Counted from the stretch's first letter, positions 17,303 to 26,698 are shown. The stretch is DNA of 33,752 nucleotides from Bacteroidales bacterium (GCA_026416095.1 JAOAFV010000024.1:1-33752); one strand, 5' to 3'. A program made the numbers and translations. Notes: generated from the letters alone by a model not told the origin.

Positions 17303-17336
17303 TTTTTTGATTCTGTTAACCACAGAATGATTGAAT

Positions 17337-17364
17337 AAAAAGGGGGTCGCACGATCCCCTTTTT
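17337..17364 (+). terminator. Rho-independent terminator after the histone-like gene
   Basis: AAAAAGGGGGTCG and CGATCCCCTTTTT form a near-perfect stem with one G-T wobble and a very small loop. The stem begins in an A run and ends in a T run, so it could terminate in either direction. A second small hairpin, TTCTGT-taacc-ACAGAA, lies at 17311-17327. Confidence 0.8.
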
Positions 17365-17511
17365 AATTTGAAACTTACAACTTAAGTGTAAAAATTATTT
17401 TACAATAGTTTGTAGAAATATTATCATTCATTTTAGGAAGGGAAGGTTTTTAGTATTCATTAAAAAATGTGAGCAGGAATTTAAGAATCGTTTATATTTA
17501 GAAATTAAAAT

Positions 17512-20500
17512 TCATTTTAAAATTTTCTGAGCTATATTTACAGGTACTCTTTTTTTCCCGTCGTAAGCAATAATAAAAGCGTCGGTAAAACCGAGTTTTA
17601 TAAGTTCATTTTTACAATTCTGTGCGTCATTAAAAGTCTTGAAATAACCTGCAAAATATGTTGTAAAATTATTTTCATCGGTAGATTTATCTAATCCATA
17701 TTTATTTGATATTTCTGGAAATTTTGAAGCAATATTAGCTGGAACAGCATCTTTAAATACTCCTATTTGAATTTTATAATGTAAATTGTTTATATCAATG
17801 TCATTATATTCATCTACTGAAAAATTGTTAGTTGTAGATTTAGAAACACTTATATTTTCACTATTTTTTAACAACACCGATGGGTTCATGGTTTCAATAG
17901 TTGCAGCTTCAGATACAGATATTCTTTTCCCTTTAAAATATGCAACAACAAAAGCATCGGTATAGCCGTTATTAACAAGGTTGTCTTTTACTTTATTAGC
18001 TTCGAAACGATTGTTAAATCTTCCCACTAAATAACGAATATATCCATAAGCTTCGTCGATATAAACAGGCGATATTGCATCGTAATATTCTTTTGAAACT
18101 GGAGTCTTAAAAACACCAATTTGCACACTATAAAATAAGTTAGTTACAGAATTTATTTTAGGAATAGAAATAGAATATGAACTTGCCTTTTCTTGGATGA
18201 CAGTTTGTTGGTCCGATTTTTCTGAAGTTACTTCTATTTGTGGTATTGATGTTACTGTTTTAATTTTTTCTTTTTCGGCGGTTAAGATTCTTTCATATTC
18301 TGGTGAAGTTGAAGTTTTTAAAATTTTTCTAGCTTCGTATAAAGGAATTCTTTTGCCATTATAGAAAGCAACAATAAAGGCATCGGGGAACCCAAGTGGT
18401 TTTATATAATCTCTAACCATTGCAGCAGCTTCTTCTGAGTAAAATAAGCCAACAAAGTAACGATAAAATCTGCTTTCCGGAAGTTTTTCAGCGGTAACAG
18501 GGTATATACCGCGAAAAACATTATCTTTTACTGGGCGATAAAAAGCTCCTATTTGAACTTTAAAAACTAAGCCTTCTGGTAAAGGTGCATTTATTGGAAT
18601 TGGATTTGTTTCGCTATAAGGCGACGATTTATAAAAAGCAAAACCCATTGGAATTGATGTTTGAGTAGGTATTGGTATTGGTAATTTACTAATAGCATTT
18701 GTTTTAGCTTCTTTTGTTTCTTTAGATTTTAATATAGGAGAAGTTGTCGTATTTAAAGTTAATTGTGAATTGGTTTCAGATATTTGGTTATTTATTACTT
18801 CTTCTGTCTTAATTTTAATTTCGTTAGCTTGTATATTATTATTTTGATTTGTTTCAGTTTCTATCTGTTTTTCTATTACAATATTTTTAAAATTTTCATT
18901 GTTTTCTTTTTTATCTGGTAATTCTAACTCTTGCTTTTTATTTATTTCGTTATATTGGGTTGTTTTTGTTGGAGTATAATCATTAGTATTAATATTTTGA
19001 TAGGTATCTACGATTTTATTATCAGCAATAATTTCTTCTTCATATTTAGTTTCAATAGGGGTAATATTTGCCTTGTTAGTGATTACAAGTTGTTCGTCAA
19101 TAACCGATTTTTTCTTTTCTTTATATTCTGCAACTTCTTCTTCAAGTGGTTTTAGTTTTAGATAAATTGTATAGGCTTTTTCTTGTTTTGTTATAGCTTC
19201 TTTTTCTAAAGAGTCTGCTTCTAAAAGGTAATTATAAGCTAAGTACGCATTATTTGTAATATAAGCTTTATCTCTTAACGATTTTGCTTTATAATAATCT
19301 TTTTGTGCGTCTTTTTCAAATTGTATTGCTTTAAGAGTTTCTTCGTCTTTATTGTTTGGTCTTATTTTACTTAAATTACTTTCGTATATGTTGTAATAAG
19401 CATCGTTTATTTTTTCTGAAACTTCTGCTTTTGTATATTCATATTTAAACCATTCGTTTTCTTCTTTTTTAATTTGTTTATTTATTTTTTCTTTTTCTTT
19501 GTCGTCTTTAGCATGTTTTAACGATTCTTTTAGCATTAATACTTTCTTTTTATAACTCTCAGATACATTATTTATATCGTTTAAAGTTTTCGTAGCCTTA
19601 TTTGCTTCGTCGAGTTGTTTAAGTTCCTTTTCAGAAAGATTTAAATGTTCTAATATTCTATTGGTTCTAACTTTAATTACATCTTCTGTGTAAACTTTTT
19701 TATCTAATGCTTCAAGGCGGTCAACTTTCACTAATGTATTAGTAACAATGAATATTTCGGAATTGGTGTTTGTTAAAGCATCGATTGCATAATTTTGATT
19801 GTCAAGTGCTTTCTGTTGCAAGTCAAGAATTTTTTTCGAAGTAAGAATCTTATCTTTAGGAGTTTGATATGTTGTTAATTGCTGTTTTAGGTTATTGGCT
19901 TCGTTGTAATAGAATTCAGATTCTTTAAGAAACTGACGTGCTATTGCTTTTTTTTCGTAGTCTATATTTTGGTTTTGTATTAACTCAGTAATTTTTCTAT
20001 TATATAATTCATATGTTATTTTATTATTTTTATCGTAAACATTCAGTATTTCTGTAATTTCTTTTTCTACATGTTTTTCAGTTTTAGCAATTTCTTTAGC
20101 TAGTTCTTTTTTTTGAGTAGGAGAGTAACTATTTTCTATTTCTTTATATTTTTCAGTTAAAGTATTAATTAGTTTAATATTTTTCTGATACTTATCTTCT
20201 ACTTTGTCTTTTTCGCGTTGTGCTAAAATTAGTTGTTTATTTTCCTCAGGTGTAAGTTCAATAACATTTTTAACAGCATCAGGTTCAGAACTAGTTTCTT
20301 GTCTGCTTTCAATATACAAGTCTATAGCATACTTTTGTTTTTCTGTAATAATGTTATCGTAAAAACAAGCTTTCTTGAGCAAGGATAACTTTTCTTCGGG
20401 ATCGTTACTGCTTAAGGCGAGAGTTTTAAATTTATTAGATTTTTCTTTTAAGGCTTCTATTTCTTTTTCTAAGATGTTTGCATTTTTAACTTGTTCTTTT

Positions 20501-23319
20501 GAAAAATCGTAATTTCTTACATTTGTTAATATTTCATTGTATACTTTGTAATTATTATCTGCAGCTTTATTTACCTTATTAAAGTATTCAGAAAACGATT
20601 TATTAAATTCGGTCGAGACATTTTTAATTTCGTTTTCTAATCTTTTTATTTCGGACGAATTTTTTTCGTTTTCTTTAAAACTTTTTAAATGGTTAAGTTT
20701 TTCAATTTTATCTTTTAACTCAGATTCATAGGTTTCGTCTCTTAATTGATTTGCTTCGCTTAACAATTGTTGCTGTTGTAAAGTTAAGTTCAATGGATAT
20801 TTATTTTGATATTTTACCCTCGCAAGAATTATGTTTTCGTTATTAGTAGGTAATTCTTGATTGGTTTGAAAATCTATTTTTTCTTTAATCTCTGCAAGTT
20901 TTTTATTTATTTCTTCTAGTCGTTGTTTATTGTTATCTATTTCTTGTTGTAAGTTAGATATATATTTGTTTAAAGTTTCTTTTTCTTCATTATCGTTTGT
21001 GTATTCGAGTTGTTTGTTCAATGTTGAGAGTTTATTTTCTTGTTCTTTAATGATATTTGTGTAATATACTTTTTGATAGTTTAATTCATCAATATTATCT
21101 TGAGTATTATTTAAAACTGGTAGAATGGGATTAATAGCTTTTTGTTGATCATCTTTCGCAGAATAGTGTTCGTTTGGTATTGCATTACTTTGCAGAATTA
21201 ATTCCGACGATTCTTCGGGTTTATTGTACTCTATTTGTTTTTTTATACTTTCAGCTTTACTAAACGTTAATTGTTTTTCTTTTTCTGTAAGTTCTGCAAT
21301 TAATTTACTTTTTTCTTTTTCAATATAAGAAAATTCTTTAGGTGTACGTGAGTCAGATTTTACAAGTTGAGCAAATTCTGTTAATTGTTGTCTTTCTTGC
21401 TTAAGGTCTTCAATATCTTGTCTTTGTTTTTGAATAAGTTCTTCTAAAGCATTTTTTCTAAATTCAAGTTTGTCTTTTGTATTACTATCAGTGTAATACA
21501 AATTTAAAGAGTCGTTAATTTGCGATAATAAATATTCATTTTTCTTTAAATCATTAATTTTTTGTTCTATTAGTTTTTCTCGTTGATTATATTCATATAG
21601 TATTGAAGTGTATTTGTTTTGACTTTTTTCAAGTCTAGCTTTGTTTGAATTAGTTGCTTCGATAATTGCTTCATCAACATTGTTTTGCTGGCTCAGAGCA
21701 GAAGCAAAGGCTTTTACTTTCGAAATATCTTTTTCCATCTCTTTGCTTACTTCTTCAAATTTTTTTGCAAGATTTAAAAGAGTAATGGCATCTTTTTCAA
21801 GATTTTCGGCTTTATTAATGATTTCGTATGCCTGGTATTTTAATTTTTCACTTTCTACAGGATCTTTAATTTTATTGGCCTGATTGTTTAAATTAAATGC
21901 TTGTTGTCTTAACCTATTGGCTTCATCGTTTTTATTTTTTGCCATTTCGTAAGCAACTAAGCTCTGATGTTCAATTTCTTCTTTATTTTTTTGAACAGCT
22001 TCAATATCTTTTTTAATATTATCAATAATATCTAAAGGTTTCAGCTTGGGATTAAAGGTAATAGGTTCTGGTTTAAATTTAGTGATATCGGGAAGTATAT
22101 AATTTTGTTCAGATTGCATTAAAGTGCTTGTTGTTAATTTTTGTTCAATAAAAGGTTGTTTTTCGTTATATATTATTTCTCTTTCTTTTTGTTTTTTTTC
22201 TTCGGCTTGTTTAATTTTTTCGATAGGAGATACTTCTAATCTAGAAATTGTTTGAATTTCTTCTATATTTTTAACTTCGCGTCGGATAGGATTTTTGTCG
22301 ACAATAATTTTATAAACTGTAATATTGTTATTTCTTGTTTCACGATTTGAAGTGAAATAAGCGTAAAATTGATTTTTATCTACGATATACAAAAAATCAT
22401 CGTAAGGAGTATTAATAGGAAAATCGAGATTTACAGGAGGTTGCCACTGATTTTTAGTAGTATCGAATACAGAATAAAATATATCGTATCCGCCCATGCT
22501 ATTGTGTCCCTTTGACGAGAAAAACAATGTGTTATTATTGCTGAAAAAGAAAGGAAAATCTTCATCGTATTCAGTATTAATAATATTCGGTAACCGTTCA
22601 GGTTTACTAAATGTACCGTCTGGCATTATTTCTGTTTTATATATATCTCTGCCAAACTCAATTGAGTTTCCATAACTTCCGTAATATATAGTTTTTGAAT
22701 TATTAGGTAGAAATATCACAATATTGGGTTGCTCGAGTTTTTTATCGATAGAAGTTTTTAATTCTTTGGGCTTAATAATTAATTTACCATCGAATTCTTT
22801 TAGATCGTATGAGTAAAAGTAGTTTTCTGCTTTTATTCGTCTGTTATCAACTACGGTTAAATCGCTTAGGTAATTTAACAATTGTTTACCATTATTACAC
22901 ATGGCGATTAATCTTTCTACCTGATATTCTTTTATAAGTTTCGATTGAGCCTGTTGTTTAAAATCTTCATAAAATTTAATTGCAGTGTCAAACTGATATA
23001 ACAAATGATTTGCTCTTCCAATGTAATATTTTATTATAGGGTCATTTAATTTGCTATCGGCAAATTCTAAATATTTGATTGCTTTTTCTATGTTTTCGTT
23101 GTTTTCTATTAAACATGCACCATAATAAAAATTATATCTTTCGTCTTTAGGGTACAAGCTTAATAATTGACTAAATAATGGTTGTGCTTCTACGAATTTT
23201 TTTTGTTTAAATAATTGTATTGCTTTCAATTCTAACTCTTTTTCATTAGCTGATTGCGAATATATGTATTGTGTTAATACAACGAGTACAAAAACCAATA
23301 ACGTTTTGCAAAACTTCAT
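17512..23319 (-). CDS. Giant envelope protein: TPR, PD40-like, coiled coil, three SPOR repeats
   Basis: This 1935-aa protein has a signal peptide (residues 1-21, LLVFVLVVLTQYIYSQ). N-terminal TPR units follow (about 25-150, LFKQKKFVEAQPLFSQLLSL). A PD40/beta-propeller-like segment comes next (about 175-370, FPFFFSNNNTLFFSSKGHNS, MGGYDIFY). About 1,200 residues rich in E, K, Q and N then form helical coiled coils (about 380-1600). Three SPOR-type repeats at the end begin FKVQIGAFYRPV, FYSVQIGVFKTPV and YKIQIGVFKDAV, each closing with GFxDAFIVAF or a close variant and GKRIxxxEA. SPOR domains bind denuded peptidoglycan at division sites. The protein probably spans or scaffolds the periplasm, possibly in gliding, division or secretion, but no exact family is claimed. 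It is a single long unbroken frame with a -7 TATATTTG at 23339-23346. Confidence 0.85.
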   Translation of the reverse strand: MKFCKTLLVFVLVVLTQYIYSQSANEKELELKAIQLFKQKKFVEAQPLFSQLLSLYPKDERYNFYYGACLIENNENIEKAIKYLEFADSKLNDPIIKYYIGRANHLLYQFDTAIKFYEDFKQQAQSKLIKEYQVERLIAMCNNGKQLLNYLSDLTVVDNRRIKAENYFYSYDLKEFDGKLIIKPKELKTSIDKKLEQPNIVIFLPNNSKTIYYGSYGNSIEFGRDIYKTEIMPDGTFSKPERLPNIINTEYDEDFPFFFSNNNTLFFSSKGHNSMGGYDIFYSVFDTTKNQWQPPVNLDFPINTPYDDFLYIVDKNQFYAYFTSNRETRNNNITVYKIIVDKNPIRREVKNIEEIQTISRLEVSPIEKIKQAEEKKQKEREIIYNEKQPFIEQKLTTSTLMQSEQNYILPDITKFKPEPITFNPKLKPLDIIDNIKKDIEAVQKNKEEIEHQSLVAYEMAKNKNDEANRLRQQAFNLNNQANKIKDPVESEKLKYQAYEIINKAENLEKDAITLLNLAKKFEEVSKEMEKDISKVKAFASALSQQNNVDEAIIEATNSNKARLEKSQNKYTSILYEYNQREKLIEQKINDLKKNEYLLSQINDSLNLYYTDSNTKDKLEFRKNALEELIQKQRQDIEDLKQERQQLTEFAQLVKSDSRTPKEFSYIEKEKSKLIAELTEKEKQLTFSKAESIKKQIEYNKPEESSELILQSNAIPNEHYSAKDDQQKAINPILPVLNNTQDNIDELNYQKVYYTNIIKEQENKLSTLNKQLEYTNDNEEKETLNKYISNLQQEIDNNKQRLEEINKKLAEIKEKIDFQTNQELPTNNENIILARVKYQNKYPLNLTLQQQQLLSEANQLRDETYESELKDKIEKLNHLKSFKENEKNSSEIKRLENEIKNVSTEFNKSFSEYFNKVNKAADNNYKVYNEILTNVRNYDFSKEQVKNANILEKEIEALKEKSNKFKTLALSSNDPEEKLSLLKKACFYDNIITEKQKYAIDLYIESRQETSSEPDAVKNVIELTPEENKQLILAQREKDKVEDKYQKNIKLINTLTEKYKEIENSYSPTQKKELAKEIAKTEKHVEKEITEILNVYDKNNKITYELYNRKITELIQNQNIDYEKKAIARQFLKESEFYYNEANNLKQQLTTYQTPKDKILTSKKILDLQQKALDNQNYAIDALTNTNSEIFIVTNTLVKVDRLEALDKKVYTEDVIKVRTNRILEHLNLSEKELKQLDEANKATKTLNDINNVSESYKKKVLMLKESLKHAKDDKEKEKINKQIKKEENEWFKYEYTKAEVSEKINDAYYNIYESNLSKIRPNNKDEETLKAIQFEKDAQKDYYKAKSLRDKAYITNNAYLAYNYLLEADSLEKEAITKQEKAYTIYLKLKPLEEEVAEYKEKKKSVIDEQLVITNKANITPIETKYEEEIIADNKIVDTYQNINTNDYTPTKTTQYNEINKKQELELPDKKENNENFKNIVIEKQIETETNQNNNIQANEIKIKTEEVINNQISETNSQLTLNTTTSPILKSKETKEAKTNAISKLPIPIPTQTSIPMGFAFYKSSPYSETNPIPINAPLPEGLVFKVQIGAFYRPVKDNVFRGIYPVTAEKLPESRFYRYFVGLFYSEEAAAMVRDYIKPLGFPDAFIVAFYNGKRIPLYEARKILKTSTSPEYERILTAEKEKIKTVTSIPQIEVTSEKSDQQTVIQEKASSYSISIPKINSVTNLFYSVQIGVFKTPVSKEYYDAISPVYIDEAYGYIRYLVGRFNNRFEANKVKDNLVNNGYTDAFVVAYFKGKRISVSEAATIETMNPSVLLKNSENISVSKSTTNNFSVDEYNDIDINNLHYKIQIGVFKDAVPANIASKFPEISNKYGLDKSTDENNFTTYFAGYFKTFNDAQNCKNELIKLGFTDAFIIAYDGKKRVPVNIAQKILK

Positions 23320-23338
23320 TTACTAAAAATACAATTTA

Positions 23339-23346
23339 CAAATATA
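23339..23346 (-). promoter_or_regulatory. -7 promoter element of the SPOR-repeat gene
   Basis: Minus-strand TATATTTG lies 19 nt upstream of the ATG at 23319 and matches TAnnTTTG exactly. No clear -33 is seen. Confidence 0.5.
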
Positions 23347-23450
23347 AATAAATTTTTATAAATTGATTTTAGAGAATTAAAAATAAATTAACAACACACT
23401 GTTCTTTAAAAATTAGAAAAATTTAACATTTTTCGCTGTTAATGTCATAA

Positions 23451-23612
23451 TTATTTTGTCGTATCTCTTTCAAATTCTATTGATTGTTGTTCAAGGCCAT
23501 TTTCAACTTCTTTTTTTGTTTGTAATTCTTGAGTTTTTTTATCTTCATTATTTTGTTGGGTTCCACAAGCTATAAAAATTACAAAAAGCAAATAAAGTGT
23601 TAATTTTTTCAT
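23451..23612 (-). CDS. 53-aa small lipoprotein
   Basis: ATG at 23612 opens a 53-codon frame ending TAA at 23451. The signal segment MKKLTLYLLFVIFIAC ends in a lipobox cysteine (FIAC|G). The short mature part is hydrophilic with mixed charge (QNNEDKKTQELQTKKEVENG). It starts 5 bp after the stop of the thioredoxin-fold gene, so it is the last gene of that operon. No family is recognised. Small tethered lipoproteins of this type are common in Bacteroidota. Confidence 0.65.
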   Translation of the reverse strand: MKKLTLYLLFVIFIACGTQQNNEDKKTQELQTKKEVENGLEQQSIEFERDTTK

Positions 23613-23617
23613 ATGTT

Positions 23618-24097
23618 TTATTTTTTATTCAATGCTCTAGGGGTCCATAATGATAAAAATCTTATGACTTTAGTTGTATCGTATGAATTACCAACTTCTA
23701 AAAAAGAGGTGTCTTGTGTGTGTATTCTATTGCCTTCTGTGTCGAGAATTACGATTACTGGAAATCCAAATCTTTGAGGATTACCAAGCATTTGCATTGC
23801 TTCAATGTTTTTATTTTCCTTACTATAATTTAAGTGAATAAGTATGAAGTTGTTTTTTATTAGAGTATCGATTTTCTCGATTTCTGTACAAAATTTATTA
23901 AATTTAATACACCATGGACACCAGTTCCCTCCGATTTGTATCATTACAAATTTATTTTCTTTTTTGGCTTTATTTAAAGCTGCTTTAATTTGATCAATGC
24001 CATTTAATTGCGGATCGTATAATTTGTTTTTGTCTTGCGTGAAAGAAGGTATAATTTTTAAAAATAAGAAAATTATAACAACTATAAATTTATGCAT
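23618..24097 (-). CDS. Periplasmic thioredoxin-fold protein
   Basis: This 159-aa protein has a signal peptide (KFIVVIIFLFLKIIPSFTQ) and a thioredoxin fold with the redox site GGNWCPWCIKFNKFC. The CPWC core followed by KFNKFC resembles the DsbD C-terminal and YbbN/thiol:disulfide interchange group in the periplasm. cis-Pro is present in RFGFPVIVIL. The likely role is thiol-disulfide exchange on exported proteins, such as the cysteine-bearing envelope proteins of this window, but the partner is unknown. It starts 2 bp after the upstream lipoprotein gene stop and is followed by a small lipoprotein gene. Confidence 0.82.
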   Translation of the reverse strand: MHKFIVVIIFLFLKIIPSFTQDKNKLYDPQLNGIDQIKAALNKAKKENKFVMIQIGGNWCPWCIKFNKFCTEIEKIDTLIKNNFILIHLNYSKENKNIEAMQMLGNPQRFGFPVIVILDTEGNRIHTQDTSFLEVGNSYDTTKVIRFLSLWTPRALNKK

Positions 24098-24099
24098 TT

Positions 24100-25188
24100 T
24101 TATTTTAAATTACTATTTAGGTATTCTTTTAAGGTTCTGAATGGAATGTTTTGAATAATACCCCATTGGTTTATTAAAATGTCTTTTTTATATAAGAGTT
24201 CTGAATCGTCGGAGTAAATTAAAAGTGTAGCTGGTAAAGGGAAACGAATTGGTATTGTTTTATTATTTTTCTTTTTAAGTTTTACATTGGCAAATTGATT
24301 ATAATACGATAAGAAAGATGCTTCAGGCAATATTTTTACATAAATAGGTTCAGATAATACAGTTTGTGCTGTACTAAAGCCATATTTTTCGCTAAAGAAG
24401 CCAACAATTTCTTTATATGGTTTAACAAAGGGAATTATTTCTATTGAATATTTCAATTCTCTAACATAATGTTTACCAATAAATAATGATAAATATTCAA
24501 TTTCTTCGTTATTAAGAATATCATAAATATACTTAGCGGCTTCGCCTTGGGGCACATATTCTAAATCGCCAGAAAATAACTCGTATCTTTTTTTTCTTAA
24601 ATCAAAAATGTGATTTGAGGCTTCTAATGCTTGCTCTTCTGTATTTAAGGAGTCAATCTTTATTTTAATTACTGGCATTTTCTTTAAAATTGAATCTATA
24701 AGTATAGTTTTATAGGAGGTATCGATTTTTTTATAGTAAATGGTTTCTTTACCTCGAGTTAAATATATTTCATTAAAATAAAAAGGTTTAAAATTATTAA
24801 GAAAGTTTAGTTCGTTATTATTTTCAATCTTATTGTGAGTGCTCTGGAAAAAATTATATAAAGATGGTGGCAAATTTTTATAAAAACACACATATAAATT
24901 ACTTGAATCGACAATATTTTTTGTTATGGCATAAACGTTATTTAAGATATATGTTTTTTTTTCCTTAGTACCTATATTATCATAACCAAGGTATTTTTTT
25001 GCGTATGCAGCGAAAGGGCCGGGTTTGTATAAAATTTCTTTTATTTCGAAAATTACTTCAATTTTTGTTAATGGTAAAAAGTATACTAAATGATTCTTAT
25101 CGAATTTTTTTACTTTAGAGATATGTTCAACTTTAATTGTAGAGCACGATAGAGTAAAAACAAGTAATATAAATAAAAAACTTTTCAT
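24100..25188 (-). CDS. DUF4831-like lipoprotein
   Basis: This protein of about 362 aa has a lipobox (SFLFILLVFTLSCS). The mature N terminus reads VYFLPLTKIEVIFEI-like sequence (HLVYFLPLTKIEVIFEIKE) with KPGPFAAYAKKYLGYDN, which from memory is the hallmark block of DUF4831, a Bacteroidota outer-envelope family of unknown function. Later, GFFSEKYGFSTAQTVLSEPI and RFPLPATLLIYSDDSE also fit that family. The ATG at 25188 is chosen over the upstream ATG at 25206, because -7 TATTTTTG lies between, 4 nt before it. The thioredoxin-fold gene follows after 2 bp, so both belong to one envelope operon. Confidence 0.75.
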   Translation of the reverse strand: MKSFLFILLVFTLSCSTIKVEHISKVKKFDKNHLVYFLPLTKIEVIFEIKEILYKPGPFAAYAKKYLGYDNIGTKEKKTYILNNVYAITKNIVDSSNLYVCFYKNLPPSLYNFFQSTHNKIENNNELNFLNNFKPFYFNEIYLTRGKETIYYKKIDTSYKTILIDSILKKMPVIKIKIDSLNTEEQALEASNHIFDLRKKRYELFSGDLEYVPQGEAAKYIYDILNNEEIEYLSLFIGKHYVRELKYSIEIIPFVKPYKEIVGFFSEKYGFSTAQTVLSEPIYVKILPEASFLSYYNQFANVKLKKKNNKTIPIRFPLPATLLIYSDDSELLYKKDILINQWGIIQNIPFRTLKEYLNSNLK

Positions 25189-25192
25189 ACTA

Positions 25193-25200
25193 CAAAAATA
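25193..25200 (-). promoter_or_regulatory. -7 element 4 nt before lipoprotein start
   Basis: Minus-strand TATTTTTG fits TAnnTTTG and ends 4 nt before the ATG at 25188, predicting a leaderless mRNA. A second candidate, TACTTTTG, sits at 25204-25211 and would give a longer leader. Confidence 0.45.
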
Positions 25201-25225
25201 ATTCAAAAGTATAAAATGATAAAAT

Positions 25226-25951
25226 TTAAATTAATCCCCAAATTTTCCACGATTCTTTTGCTTGTTCAATAAGCATAGACATACCATTAAAAACCGGACA
25301 ATTCATAGAAAGAGCATATTTCATTAATTCTGTAATTTCTGGATTGTAAACAAGATCAATAAGGAAAGGGGAATTATTAAAAACACTTTGAGGCACAAAA
25401 AAGTTATTAGTGGTATAATTAAATGTACCAACAGGTGTAGCATTTATAATTAAAGTAACATTATCTATTGTGCTCAAGTCGTTATAAGTAATAGTATTTA
25501 CGTTTTTTACAGTTCTACTTACAAATATATGTTTTAAATTATATTTTTTTAAAACCCATGAAACAGTTTTTGCTGTGCTACCAGTGCCTAAAATTATAAC
25601 ATTTTTATGATTTTGTTTAAGTATAAAATGATAAGCCTTTTCGAAACCAATATAATCGGTATTATACCCATCGAGTATTATTTCATTATTATCACGAATT
25701 ATTTTAATAACGTTTACAGCATTTATTTTTTTTGCAATTTTATCGATTCTTGAAAGGTATTTTATTATTTCTGTTTTGTAAGGGAAAGTTACATTAAGTC
25801 CGCATAAATCTTTATTTTCAAGTAGTATTTTATTAACTTCTCCTATTTCGTTTATTTCAAATAACTGATAATTATGGTTTTTAAAAACAGACGAAAAAAT
25901 TTCTTTCGAATATGAATGTTTTAAACTTTTACCAATTAAACCAAATAACAT
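25226..25951 (-). CDS. aroE: Shikimate dehydrogenase
   Basis: This 241-aa NADP-dependent enzyme reduces 3-dehydroshikimate to shikimate in aromatic amino-acid synthesis. Visible motifs are GLIGKSLKHSYS at the start, NVTFPYK (catalytic Lys), GYNTDYIGF (catalytic Asp), the nucleotide site LGTGSTAKT, NATPVGT, IDLVYNP and NGMSMLIEQA at the end. All key residues are present and the length is typical. The ATG at 25951 is chosen, because MLFGLIGKSLKHS is where family members begin, rather than the longer reading from 25987. It diverges from nth with only 12 bp between the start codons, so the two promoters must overlap. Confidence 0.93.
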   Translation of the reverse strand: MLFGLIGKSLKHSYSKEIFSSVFKNHNYQLFEINEIGEVNKILLENKDLCGLNVTFPYKTEIIKYLSRIDKIAKKINAVNVIKIIRDNNEIILDGYNTDYIGFEKAYHFILKQNHKNVIILGTGSTAKTVSWVLKKYNLKHIFVSRTVKNVNTITYNDLSTIDNVTLIINATPVGTFNYTTNNFFVPQSVFNNSPFLIDLVYNPEITELMKYALSMNCPVFNGMSMLIEQAKESWKIWGLI

Positions 25952-25966
25952 ATATTTGCAAAAATG
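25951..25966. promoter_or_regulatory. Overlapping divergent promoters of aroE and nth
   Basis: On the plus strand TATATTTG (25951-25958) is a perfect -7 element ending 5 nt before the nth ATG at 25964. On the minus strand CATTTTTG (25959-25966) matches seven of eight positions and ends 7 nt before the aroE ATG at 25951. Each element overlaps the opposite gene's start codon. Confidence 0.5.
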
Positions 25967-26614
25967 AAAGTAAAAAATAAGAAACAATTTTATAAAGAAG
26001 TTTTGAATATTTTAAAAAAAAGTATACCCGAACCAAAAACAGAATTATTATTTCAAAACGATTTTCAACTACTTGTAGCAGTTGTTCTTTCTGCACAATG
26101 TACCGACGATAGAGTTAATAAAATTACAAAAGTATTATTTGAAAAATATTCCGATGCATATTCGTTAAATAACGCTAAAGAAGAAGATATATATAATGTA
26201 ATAAAATCTTGTTCATACCCAAATTCAAAAGTAAAATACATAAAAGGCATTGCTAAAAAAATTGTAGAAGAATATAACGGTAAAGTGCCTTCTGAATATG
26301 AAGAACTAATTAAATTACCAGGGGTTGGTAGAAAAACAGCTAATGTTGTTATGTCTGTTTTATTCGATAAACCAGTAATAGCAGTAGATACTCACATATA
26401 CCGTGTTTCAAAGAGAATAGGTTTAGTAGACAAATCATACAATATACTACAAGTTGAAAAAGAATTAACCAAATATATAGAAAGAAACGAAAGAAAAAAC
26501 GCTCATCATTATTTACTATTACATGGTAGGTACGTCTGTAAGGCTTTAAAACCATTGTGCAAGCAATGTGTACTTAGGCACCTTTGTAAGTATGAAAATA
26601 AAAATTTTGATTAA
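25964..26614 (+). CDS. nth: Endonuclease III (DNA glycosylase/AP lyase)
   Basis: This 216-aa base-excision repair enzyme removes oxidised pyrimidines and cuts at abasic sites. The helix-hairpin-helix LPGVGRKTANVV carries catalytic K124, and D142 lies in AVDTHIYRVSKR. A 4Fe-4S cluster is bound by C192-x6-C199-x2-C202-x5-C208. All residues and spacings are standard. It diverges from aroE and its -7 element is almost at the start codon. Confidence 0.96.
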   Translation: MKVKNKKQFYKEVLNILKKSIPEPKTELLFQNDFQLLVAVVLSAQCTDDRVNKITKVLFEKYSDAYSLNNAKEEDIYNVIKSCSYPNSKVKYIKGIAKKIVEEYNGKVPSEYEELIKLPGVGRKTANVVMSVLFDKPVIAVDTHIYRVSKRIGLVDKSYNILQVEKELTKYIERNERKNAHHYLLLHGRYVCKALKPLCKQCVLRHLCKYENKNFD

Positions 26615-26674
26615 TTAACATGCGATTTTGATAAGTTTCATGATTAAAGGCTTATAATATACTTTTGATATTAT

Positions 26675-26682
26675 TACTTTTG
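26675..26682 (+). promoter_or_regulatory. -7 promoter element of the cyanophycinase gene
   Basis: TACTTTTG matches TAnnTTTG and lies 16 nt before the ATG at 26699. A second TACTTTTG copy occurs 14 nt upstream (26661-26668). Confidence 0.5.
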
Positions 26683-26698
26683 CAATAAAAAGTTATTG

